A stretch of DNA of 64,000 bases from assembly GCA_963682175.1 (NCBI GenBank), contig OY821786.1, positions 23,520,501 to 23,584,500 on the forward strand. The letters run 5' to 3'. The position numbers and the translations under genes are program-made. The notes beneath the pieces were generated by a model that had not been told where the DNA came from, ran no database searches, and saw only the letters and a program-made list of their open reading frames with translations. Positions 36,630 to 45,870 of this stretch are shown here, piece after piece. This DNA is from Triglochin maritima (lineage: Eukaryota; Streptophyta; Magnoliopsida; Alismatales; Juncaginaceae). The number at the start of each line of letters is the position of its first letter. The stretch's first letter is position 1.

Positions 36630-36692
36630 GCCACCGCCAATTAGCGGTCTTGGACCGCCAATTAGCGGTCTTGGACCGCCAATTAGCGGTCT
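36630..36692. repeat. Tandem palindrome ACCGCCAATTAGCGGT, 3 copies
   Basis: A 21-bp unit (TTGGACCGCCAATTAGCGGTC) is repeated head to tail almost three times. Each unit can pair with itself (ACCGC/GCGGT arms). The same array is at 42306-42368, and two related palindromes are at 41129-41172. Confidence 0.9.
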
Positions 36693-37059
36693 ACAGTGTC
36701 CGGATCGCTCTGGAAATTCTTGTGGGCTTTTCTGGAAGGCTTTGTTGGTATTTGATGCATCTATTTTGCATGTTGGAGCTCCGACCCGAATAGAATTGTC
36801 AAAATACTCCCCATGATGGTGAGGAGTATTCTGTTTTGCTCTTAGGTCCTTCGGTCTTGCGTTCAGGTCCTTCTTCCTTGCATCTTGGTCCACAGTTCTC
36901 ACAATTCAGTCCTTTTTCCCAGCTTTTGGGTCATTTTATGCTTCATCTCTTCAAACCTATTTATTCCTGAAAACTAAACATAAAACTCGTAACATAGCAT
37001 TATTTAGGTGAAAGATAATGATATAAGATACAAATATGAGCATGAAATGATGTCAATCA

Positions 37060-37079
37060 AATACCCCCACACCTAACTT
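37060..37079 (-). other. Polypurine tract of the intact element
   Basis: On the minus strand AAGTTAGGTGTGGGGGTATT directly precedes the LTR. It would prime plus-strand DNA synthesis. A very similar tract lies at 38309-38328. Confidence 0.7.
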
Positions 37080-38658
37080 TTGCTAGTCCCGAGCAAAACA
37101 AAGAAAGAGAAAAGCATGCGAAAAAAATAAGAACTCCTAACTCACTTTCGTAGGAATCACGGTTGCACTTAGCACGTGCAACAAGCCGTTAAACCTCTTT
37201 GTTGCCAAGGAGGAGGAGTGTTGTCTCCTGAGGGTTTTCAGCGGATATACCCACAAAATTCGAACAAGATGCATTATTCAATCTAGACCTCGACTCGTTG
37301 GAAATATTTTGTCGATCAATGGACGCGGTAATCCTACGGGCCGACTCTATATAGGTAATCAGTCCACACCTAGCCTAATAAACCATTCGTGCAAGTTAAA
37401 TAAGGAATTAAGTAAAAGACATGGACAACCTCAAGATCCTCAAGTGATACAAAGTGTAAGGTCCATTAAGGTTCTTATTTGCATTACCATTTTTTTTCTT
37501 TTTGTTTCTTTTCACACAATTTTTTTTTCTTTTTATTAGTTGGATCTTCATTCTCCCAGGGTCAGGTTTCGTGCATCATTGCCCATGAGGACTTACACTA
37601 TCACGTATACCTTTCCCCAAATCTCCACATAGGGCAATCCCTACCACCCGTGTAACGGGAGTTCGGTCGGCGCATCCCAAGTCAGATGACTCGAAAGCAC
37701 CAGGCACAAAGTCCCCTCAGACCTACTTTCCCGAGTGATAGGAGCCGTGCGAGAAGAGAGAACATCTACTCACTTATTTCTTATCTACACATGAACCAAA
37801 ACCCCTACACTAATGTCTCACAACAAGATTAAGAGGGTCCTTGACTACAACAAACTTCCTAAATTAACAAACACGAATTATTGACTCACTAGGTTCAGGG
37901 TGGACTTCTTTGAATGCTTGAGCACTGAAACCCTATGATTACTCACCCCCAAAGGAAAACTGGGGTGCATCCTAACGACTCGATAAATCCTAAAGCCGCG
38001 TACTAGATATCCTAATGCATCAAGTTCAAGACAATTTTGGGAGCTTTCTTTTTACTTTGCCTCTCAACGGTTTTGCACATGCTAAACACACGCAAAACCC
38101 ACAAAACATTTTCTTTCGAAAACACATGAAGATTTTGAAAGAAATGTGAAAATTTTGAAGCACTAGGCAAGCAAAAGAAGACAAGTCACCCAAGGATCAT
38201 GGCAAGCAGATATATCGATATTAAATGCAGCACACTATCATGACCCTAACAATGCAAACAAAAGAAAACAAAATCAAAGGAAAAAGACTCAACTATGTAC
38301 ACACGTAAAACACCCCCCACACCTACTTCATGCATTGTCCTCAATGAATGCAAGCAAGATACTACATGGATTTATGCATGAAAAAGGAGAGATCTCACCA
38401 ACGTGAAGTACAAAGGGAAGTGTATGGCTATGTTGATGGACACAACACAAATTCCCTCAAAACTTGTGAGATGCTAAAGAAAGGGTACAAATACATGAAA
38501 GAAATGGAGCCCAAATACACAAGGGTTGGGGCTCACAACAATCGATGCTCACTGAAGGAGTCTTTTATTGAACTTTTTTTTATATATATAACTATGTACA
38601 AACATAAGTTCCCATCTTCATTTGTCAAAAGACATCAAATGGGAACCTCAAGAGTGGG
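37080..38658 (-). other. Non-coding 3' region of the intact element
   Basis: About 1.6 kb between gag and the 3' LTR with no pol domains. It contains a second polypurine-like tract (AGGTGTGGGGGGTG on the minus strand, 38311-38324). Short open frames here, such as that at 38348-38758, show no known domain. Confidence 0.7.
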
Positions 38659-40170
38659 TCAATGCACTTGGAAAGGGAACATGACACCACGCGGGGCCAG
38701 AATACTCATGCGTGGGCCCCCTTCACAAAGAGCACCAGATGAAATGAGAGGTTCGTGAATTGGACGCAAAGGCGTCTCATTCAAAGGATCAAACTGAAAG
38801 AGCTTGAACCTCTCGAGAGTTTGGGAAGTAAGGGGCAACGGAAGAAGAATCTCTTCTGTTGCGCTGCTGAAGTTATGATCGTCAATCCAAACTCTCCAAC
38901 CAACTGGCTGGTGAGCCGGAACGAGGTCAAGAACCTCGTTAGGCATGTCCGACTCACCAGGCGAACAAAAAGTGGGTCTCATACCCAAGGTATCCTCTAA
39001 GGAACTCCTAATACCCTCATTAGCAATGTAGTTGTTTGATGTGCCATCATTTCCAAGATGATCAGGAATAATAGTGAGAGGCAAACTCTCATCAGGTGGT
39101 TTGAAATTGAGGGTACTAGGGAGCTCTTGCTCCACCAGAGGTGAGTCCTTAAGGGGCACAACATGAAGATCATGTGGCTCAAGGGCCATGGGACAAAAAG
39201 ATAGGGCACAATCCTGTGCCGACTCATAATGAAATTGGTCCATGTTATTCTCAATTCGGATCGAATCCCCCACAATGTGATCGTGAATTGAAACCCCAAG
39301 TCCCTCAGACTGACTAGGAGTTTGACTCTGAAAGATTGTGCTTCGAATTAGTGAATGTGGTGGTGGTTCGATATCAAACGATGAATCCACATGTTGACAA
39401 GAAATGTCACCCTCCTCACGTTTACTTAATTGTTGTGTAATTTGACCCACATACATTTCCATAGTTTGCAGGGAATCGTGATTGGACTTCAACACATTTT
39501 GAGTGGTTTCCATGAACGTTTGGAGGGCTTGTTCCAAAGAATCAAGTTTGGGTTCAACTGTGAGGTTCATGTCAGAATTTGGGAAATGGATGGGTTGGGT
39601 GGTGATGGGCTGAGAATGAGTCCAATGATTGGTCGTGGGGTGTTGGTAGAATTCAGGATATTCAGAAGGAGGGTACTGGGGTGGGAGTGATGTATAAGAA
39701 TTTGAATAAGAATTGTCTCCCCATGAATCCATCCTTCTCGGGTTGTACGCGGATGCGTAATGGTCATACTGAGCATTTTGGGAAAAGGTATGCTCATACT
39801 CAGGCTCTGAGGGAACATAAGGACATTCCCCGCAAACATGACCACTCAACCCACAACAGCGACACGGTACGGCTACTGGAGCCACCTGTGCACTCATGTC
39901 TTCTACCACATGCATGAAAGAGGCCAAAGGTTCTTGCAATGTCTCAGTTTGATGACCAACATATGATCCAACGTAACTAGATGGAGATCTAGCAGTCGGT
40001 GCCTCTCTCATATCACCCCTATATAAAGATTGCTCAGTCACACAATGAAGATTATCCCAACCATACGGGGTGTTTGTCTGAGCCACCCCAGGTTGCATGG
40101 GTCCGGAGTACCAGGGAGAATTGTCCTGGTCCCAACAATGATATGGATGGTCGCCCATGTAACCATCCAT
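38659..40170 (-). CDS. Gag-like protein with CCHC zinc knuckle, 503 aa
   Basis: The only long open frame in the window (503 codons, minus strand), starting MDGYMGDHPYHCW. It has one zinc knuckle, CRCCGLSGHVCGEC (Cys103, Cys106, His111, Cys116), the nucleic-acid-binding motif of retroviral nucleocapsids. A Tyr/Pro/Ser-rich stretch follows (residues about 120-200), then a coiled-coil-like segment and MEMYVGQITQQLSKREEGDI, which resembles the post-knuckle part of plant Ty3-gypsy Gag. The C-terminal half is acidic and Leu/Pro rich. A typical capsid (retrotransposon gag) domain is not visible before the knuckle, so this is either an N-terminally reduced Gag or a new gag-derived protein. No stops or frameshifts, consistent with the young age of the element. 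Its likely role is binding and packaging of the element RNA. Confidence 0.8.
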   Translation of the reverse strand: MDGYMGDHPYHCWDQDNSPWYSGPMQPGVAQTNTPYGWDNLHCVTEQSLYRGDMREAPTARSPSSYVGSYVGHQTETLQEPLASFMHVVEDMSAQVAPVAVPCRCCGLSGHVCGECPYVPSEPEYEHTFSQNAQYDHYASAYNPRRMDSWGDNSYSNSYTSLPPQYPPSEYPEFYQHPTTNHWTHSQPITTQPIHFPNSDMNLTVEPKLDSLEQALQTFMETTQNVLKSNHDSLQTMEMYVGQITQQLSKREEGDISCQHVDSSFDIEPPPHSLIRSTIFQSQTPSQSEGLGVSIHDHIVGDSIRIENNMDQFHYESAQDCALSFCPMALEPHDLHVVPLKDSPLVEQELPSTLNFKPPDESLPLTIIPDHLGNDGTSNNYIANEGIRSSLEDTLGMRPTFCSPGESDMPNEVLDLVPAHQPVGWRVWIDDHNFSSATEEILLPLPLTSQTLERFKLFQFDPLNETPLRPIHEPLISSGALCEGGPRMSILAPRGVMFPFQVH

Positions 40171-41301
40171 CTCGACAAAGAACTCTCGAGTCGATCACTC
40201 TCACCACCACGAGGCCAACCTCGCAAAAAGTGCTCGACTCGACCCTAAAACGCTAACAGAGAGTGTAAAGGGGAGGAGACTAAAACGTAGAAGTAGGTGA
40301 GAAGAAGATGACTCAGAGGAGAAGGGACGAATCCCTAAAAACTAGCGTGGGTAAAGGGTGAGGTTAGAAGCCTAGTCTAGCAAACACGGCTCAAACAAGC
40401 TTAGGCTAGCTATGGGTCCTTACAGCTAGACGACGCCTAACTGCGAGGTCACACGGCCTCAACACGCCTCACCTCCCTACGACGAAGACCACAATGCCCA
40501 GCAAGTGAGCCAAGATCCGGAGATCTCGTCTCTCCTACTATCGACAAAGTGGGCGACGCCGATCAGGCTATGACGGTCGTGACCGGTTCACTCTCCTAAT
40601 GCGCCCAAGTCCTAATGGCCAATGTCTACTTGCTTTTAGATTAAGGCTTTACTTGAGTGTGCTTTTTGGGGCTAAGGAAGGGGTGATGAAATCCCCCACC
40701 TTATCTTTGAAGACTATAGGTGGTGCCCCTTAAGATGTTTTGATCCTTAAGCTAGCAAGCAACTCACCAAGCAAACACTCACCTCACTCTTGTTTCGATG
40801 CAAACCTTACTCACTAATGAATGTCCTAATGCGTGAATGAGTGTTAAGGAATGCGTACCTCGCTCCAGCAATCAACGACAAAGATTAAAACTAAGAGAAG
40901 ACAATTAACATGCTCAAGTCATTACTAGATGATGCATGACCTAAACATAGCAAATGCCTAATCTTTTGCTTTGGGTTTTAGTGTCCAAGTTGATTAAAGG
41001 AGGGTTGATTGGTTATTTATTGATATGGGAGCAAACTATAGGTTCACACATGCCAAATTGGGCTCCCAGATAACTAAACTGTAAATAGAAACAAACAGAA
41101 GAAAACAGGGGGTGAAAAGGTCTTACCAGACCGCCAAACAGCGGTCCCAGACCGCTATTTGGCGGTCTTGAGGGCTTGAAGTGTTCCCAAATTTTTCCTG
41201 CTGCTTTATCCTTGAATCCCAAATGTCCTGAGACAACACAAAACTAAAAAAAAAGATCAAATCCACTCGAATCGTCTAAACAAGAGTCTGGACTGGCACC
41301 T
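40171..41301 (-). other. 5' leader of the intact element
   Basis: About 1.1 kb between the primer binding site and gag, with no long open frame. It carries two adjacent palindromes at 41129-41172 (ACCGCCAAACAGCGGT and ACCGCTATTTGGCGGT) that echo the LTR array and could form RNA stem-loops or a packaging signal. Confidence 0.6.
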
Positions 41302-41318
41302 CCCCGGCAACGGCGCCA
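41302..41318 (-). other. Primer binding site, tRNA-Asp type
   Basis: The plus strand reads CCCCGGCAACGGCGCCA, identical to the 3' end of plant tRNA-Asp including CCA. The minus (sense) strand therefore carries its 17-nt complement, 6 nt from the LTR edge. Confidence 0.9.
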
Positions 41319-41324
41319 AAAACT

Positions 41325-42735
41325 TGTTGAACGTTTTATATTTCTACCGCAAGTGCACGGCCGCGATGAAGCGGTGGCAAGTACGGGTCGTCCTCAGGGA
41401 GGTGAGTAGCCTCTTGTTTATCAGAAATCAAGTGGCAAAATAGGGAAGAGAAAGATTGATTATGCTAACCTACGCTACACTACGCTAAGAAGTATGAAAT
41501 GTGAAAGAAGCAAACAAACGATGAAATAAGAACTAAGCTAAGAACAAAACAAGAATGCTGGAATTTCAGGAATGGAAAACCCCTAAGGGGTGGAGTGAGT
41601 ACATTGTTTAAGCACATGAAGGTGGTGTTTATCAAGCATAGGAAGTGTCTAAATGTTATGGCAAAACCTATCAATTTATTCACCAACTTGGTTGATTAAC
41701 ATTTACACATGCAAGTTGTTTATTTCAGAACCTAAACAAGCATGAGAGGTGTCTAATCATTTTGGCAAAACTCATCAAGTTATAAATTCTATCCTAAACA
41801 AGCAAGCATACATTCATGTTTTATCAACACATCAAAAATAAAGCATTCATCCCATTCTCTAATGCATGTATGTACATCTACTCCACCCCCCAAAGGGGAT
41901 GAAACTACTCACTAAACATTACACTAATTATTAAACTAAGGAAAGAAAACATATTAAAACTAAGCTAGAATTAAAAGACGATTAAACTAAAACATGCACA
42001 ACAATAAAAGAAGCATAAAACAAACAATGAAAGAAACATAAAACTTTATTGATAAAATGACTCACATTAAAAGTAGCATCCTCCTACTTTAGTGTGTGCT
42101 TCAAGGCCTCACTTCTAGTAGGAAGAATAGCCACTTAAAATATGGAGTGACTACAATAGGAGGTGAAGAGTTCTATTTATAGGCATGGAAAAAGCTAATC
42201 CGGGACAATCCCCCGATGTGGGACTAAACAGATACCAAAAATAGCCTACAAATCCTCTAATACATGTGCTGGAGAAATTTGAGCGCATTTGGGCCAAAAG
42301 TGACCGCCACCGCCAATTAGCGGTCTTGGACCGCCAATTAGCGGTCTTGGACCGCCAATTAGCGGTCTACAGTGTCCGGATCGCTCTGGAAATTCTTGTG
42401 GGCTTTTCTGGAAGGCTTTGTTGGTATTTGATGCATCTATTTTGCATGTTGGAGCTCCGACCCGAATAGAATTGTCAAAATACTCCCCATGATGGTGAGG
42501 AGTATTCTGTTTTGCTCTTAGGTCCTTCGGTCTTGCGTTCAGGTCCTTCTTCCTTGCATCTTGGTCCACAGTTCTCACAATTCAGTCCTTTTTCCCAGCT
42601 TTTGGGTCATTTTATGCTTCATCTCTTCAAACCTATTTATTCCTGAAAACTAAACATAAAACTCGTAACATAGCATTATTTAGGTGAAAGATAATGATAT
42701 AAGATACAAATATGAGCATGAAATGATGTCAATCA
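41325..42735 (-). repeat. 5' LTR of the intact element
   Basis: Copy of 35649-37059 with no difference seen. It supplies the promoter (TATA at 42173-42182). Confidence 0.95.
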
Positions 42736-42936
42736 GTAATCACAATCGACTTCTATGTATTTGACTTCCACGTGGATATATATTATATAGTTTTGGTTTG
42801 TTTCATGTGACGTGTCCCGTGTTGATCGTTAACGGTCTTTTATTATGTTTAAATTTTCCGTTGTTTTTGGGGACGTTACAGTTACAGTACTGAACCTTGG
42901 TACCTTCAGAGCGACTCTGACTTGGCAAGCACTTAG

Positions 42937-43415
42937 TTCTATGTGGGGGATGGTTGTATTGGACATGTTAGTGTGCTTAGTTCGTAATTGTATGTTCATT
43001 TGGTGTGGTTGTTAGACATGTATTGTTGTTAGTGGGTTGTTTGGATGTTTCAAGACTTATGTACGACTTTTGTTTTGGAGAACAAATTATTATTTAAATT
43101 TTTGTTAAGTGGCATAGAATTTCAGTTATTGCTATCTGATGATGTTGTATATTGCATCAATTCGATGAACGTCTATGTAGTACTAACTGCAAACCAATAA
43201 TCAACAAGTCTTCCAAACAGAAAATAATTTGCTTTATCAAGCTAGATTGGGATTACATATTTGTATTATGTCTTTGACAAAAAAGAATGAAACAACAATA
43301 CAATTAACTGTCTCCTGGTTCCCATAAAATAGGAATACAACTTAACAACTCAACACAAACAACAACCAAGCTGATCTCTAACAACTGCAAGTAATGCAAC
43401 TAAAACCCCTACAAC
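42937..43415. other. Unassigned intergenic DNA
   Basis: AT-rich with no coding sequence recognised. It may hold the 3' flanks of the split frame on the plus strand and of the fragment on the minus strand. Confidence 0.4.
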
Positions 43416-45870
43416 TCAGCTAGCTCTTTCGCCAACCAAGATTGGAGGCTCTCCACGTCTCCCAAATGCATATATAATACATTTTTTGTTTGCGGACAAA
43501 ACAAACTTCCGTGCAGCTTCTACCCAATCGTCACTTCCAAGCTTTAAGTTGCATCGTCGACGCATTCCATACACGCGGAACGTTGAAGAACTCAGCCTTG
43601 TCGGTCCTCTCCTTGATCTCATTGGCAATAGAGAATAGGTCTTTGCTGAAGGAGCAATTCCTTGCCTACGTTTGCTGGTCTCTCCAACCACAGGCTGTGT
43701 AACATCCCGAAACAACGGAAATTTAAAAATTTATAATCAAGGCAATAGAACTCACAAATCAAAGACGGGACTGTTACTTCTCATAAAACATAAAACGGTG
43801 CACCATATTACATCAGAGTTTGTCAAAAGATACATGATTACAATAGAACAACAAAAGGAAGATAAACGTAATCATGTCGACCTCAATGGTCCGAATAGAG
43901 GATCCGATCCCAAGATGCGCGCGCCTGCTGATCACCACCCAACTGGACCTACTGCGGTCCTGAAAAAGATGCAACAACAATGCCTGAGTTTCCATAAGGA
44001 AACCCATATGCCAAGCTCACCTACATGCATGCAGTAGTACAAGTGAACCTATCATACTAGTAGCATGTCATGTCATCAACAGTAAGGAAAACAGTTCCCC
44101 CGAAGGGTAACACGGGACATCAGTCCGACAATCATCATCGGGTCTCCCAAGGAGACCTACCGTAGGCACATACGGTCTAACGGAACAAGACGTGATGCTC
44201 CCACACGCGGCTACACTAAACATGCTGTAACTCGTGGTCGAAACCACACCAACGGAGCCGTCGCTCGGTCGGTCCATCAATCATCATCTCAGTTTAAGTG
44301 CCCAGCTGAGGAAAACATAGCCGGAACAACATCGGCCCATCACACAACATAGCCAGAACAGCATCGGCCCATCAATCATCATCGTCGGAATAGCATCGAC
44401 GGCATCACCGGCACATCGGTGGTCCAACAATACGTCCGGCACAACATCGGACGGGTCCAGACCGAAGTCTGCAAGGTCATCAGGCTCCACGAGCCACAAA
44501 CACCAACATCGTTGCTATAAAAGCAGGGCAGCGACCTCCGTCACCATATAGGCCGGTAGTCACCTCACCCAACGACCGTTGCGTGCCCGCACAAACATCA
44601 TACATTGGGATCCGCGATCCCTCAGGCCTGCTACTATACAACGAGTCAAATCATCAAGGCTACGTCACCTTCCATCTGCAGAGGAGACACGTCCCAGACG
44701 CCTACACTCTTCCACACGGCGGTCCCTGGGCAGGCATGAAGAACGCGCCCACCGTCACCTCCCGACTCACGCGCTAAGCGAGGACACGAGTTTCCGTGGA
44801 CAGAGTTGACATCTCACTAGGACAAGAAACCAGTCGAACCAGCGGGAAGAACCGGTCGACCGGAGCAAGTCCAAATCCTAGGTCTAACTAAGTCAAAATC
44901 AGGTCAACCTAGCATTCTAGTCATGTAACAAACGGTCGGACCAGTGGGAAGAGCCGGTCGACCGGGAACATTCGGGGATACAAAAGTAATTTCCCAAATT
45001 AAAACATTTTTGACACAATTATGTGAAGTCCAAGGTTTATTCAGCAATTTAGTCCACATCTTAATCATTTCCTCAAATACTAATAAATCCAGGGTTTTCT
45101 GGCAATTAAACCAATTTATTTACAGATTACGCAATGCCTGAAATTCCCGGTTAAAACTGCAATTATCCCAGTTACTTCTCAACAATCAATTACAACAAAA
45201 CGTGGGGTTAAAATGCAAAAAACCCCAAACCCTTCATCTTCTCCAGCGAAACCCTCTCCACAACTCTAAACCAAACCCAACACAAAACCCCAGCCGACAA
45301 CCAACCTCGCCGGCGCTAGTGTCACCGCCGGCACACCACCGGTATGGTCCCCCTCACGCGATCCCTCCGCCTTTCCGAACCCCCCTCGAACCCGAACGAG
45401 AAAGGAGGTGGGTGGCATACCTTCTCTTTGAAGAACGACAAAGAAAACCGGAGCTCACACGACGACGCCTCGGGACCACAACCTCACACACATCCTCCTC
45501 GCACCGCACCAGGCCCAGCACTCCTTGCCTCACACGCACCTTCTCCACCGGAGCTCGAGCACCACAGGAGAGGAAAAAATGGGTGGGGAGAAGAATGAAG
45601 AGAGGAAGAAGAAGAACGTGAGAGAGAGAGGTGTGCTTATCCTTCTTCAAACCCAACACCAACAGCAACCACACCATCCACAGCCACCCTACTCCACAGC
45701 CCACACCTCCTTCACGTCACCCAACCCATCAACAACAACACTCCTCCTATTCCTTCCCCCAACTCACATGCAAAGCCATCATTAAGCCCTCCTAATCACC
45801 CATTAAACCAAGCAAGGTTAGGGTCATAACAGGCTGACCAGAGGAGGTGTCATTTATCAAGATTGTAATA
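43416..45870 (-). pseudogene. Unidentified gene fragment split by a solo LTR
   Basis: Minus-strand sequence at 43416-43697 looks protein-coding in pieces: one frame reads LFSIANEIKERTDKAEFFNV then PRVWNASTMQLKAW, and another reads GDVESLQSWLAKELAEL before a stop at about 43418. A third frame is open through 43416-43715. Switching frames suggests one or two frameshifts in a decayed exon. I do not recognise the family. A solo LTR (43698-45831, GGCTG duplications) separates it from its upstream part, which continues beyond 45836. Confidence 0.3.
43698..45831 (+). mobile_element. Solo LTR, family C
   Basis: Starts TGTAACATCCCGAAACA and ends GGTCATAACA, with perfect GGCTG duplications at 43693-43697 and 45832-45836. 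Length is 2,134 bp. It is a sister of 49849-52022 (the first 300 bp and the 'gcctgagtttcc...aaggaaaccc' block match closely). It contains few GGTCGACCG motifs (about 44850 and 44955), unlike its sister. Open frames inside have no conserved domain. Confidence 0.93.

Larger units (their letters stand above)
35649..37059 (-). repeat. 3' LTR of the intact element
   Basis: 1,411 bp, paired with 41325-42735 at a constant offset of 5,676 bp, so there are no indels between them. It contains a TATA box at 36497-36506 (minus), an AATAAA near 36367 (minus), and three tandem 21-bp copies built on ACCGCCAATTAGCGGT at about 36634-36692. Confidence 0.95.
35649..42735 (-). mobile_element. Intact gag-only LTR retrotransposon (family A), 7,087 bp
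   Basis: Two direct LTRs of 1,411 bp (35649-37059 and 41325-42735) look identical by eye and start TG and end CA. Perfect GTAAT duplications lie at 35644-35648 and 42736-42740. It is oriented on the minus strand: a primer binding site complementary to tRNA-Asp lies next to the right LTR, a purine-rich tract next to the left LTR, and one long gag-like frame between them. There is no protease, RT, RNase H or integrase, so it must rely on enzymes of another element. The primer site and tract resemble plant Ty3-gypsy elements of the Athila/Tat type. Identical LTRs mean a recent insertion. Confidence 0.95.
33905..42880 (-). mobile_element. Solo LTR, family B, split by an intact LTR retrotransposon
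   Basis: The plus strand begins TGTGATAACCTAAAAC and ends GGGGACGTTACA, with perfect GTTAC duplications at 33900-33904 and 42881-42885. Its two parts (33905-35648 and 42741-42880, together 1,884 bp) are the inverse of the solo LTR at 12171-14110. The intact element at 35649-42735 sits inside it with its own GTAAT duplication. The GGTCGACCG array of this copy lies at 34290-35030. Confidence 0.92.
33206..42936 (+). pseudogene. Unidentified two-exon coding sequence split by nested LTR insertions
   Basis: A first exon with start codon MGAVTLSETPFSAPSSGMNH runs to a good GT donor at 33330 (ATG near 33242; the frame is open some way upstream). A matching AG acceptor precedes 33817, where the frame continues LSTPSPNGSDEDVGVISG. 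It reaches the target site GTTAC at 33900-33904, resumes at 42886 with STEPWYLQSDSDLAST and stops TAG at 42934-42936. Removing the solo LTR and one GTTAC keeps a single open frame across the junction, which argues for real ancestral coding sequence. The protein (about 75 residues from this ATG) is acidic at its end and belongs to no family I recognise. It could also be two exons of a longer gene. Confidence 0.4.

Noticed and set aside
36570..36902. 110-codon minus-strand frame with RPLIGG repeats (also at 42246-42578)
   Set aside because: The repeats come from the tandem palindrome in the LTR, and the frame is identical in both LTRs only because the LTRs are identical.
38348..38758. 136-codon plus-strand frame overlapping the gag end
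   Set aside because: Antisense to the transcribed strand of the element, no domain, and it overlaps the minus-strand gag frame.
45202..45785. Open frames of 139, 116 and 86 codons on both strands
   Set aside because: They fall in the Pro/Arg-rich part of a solo LTR; low complexity, overlapping on both strands, no domain.
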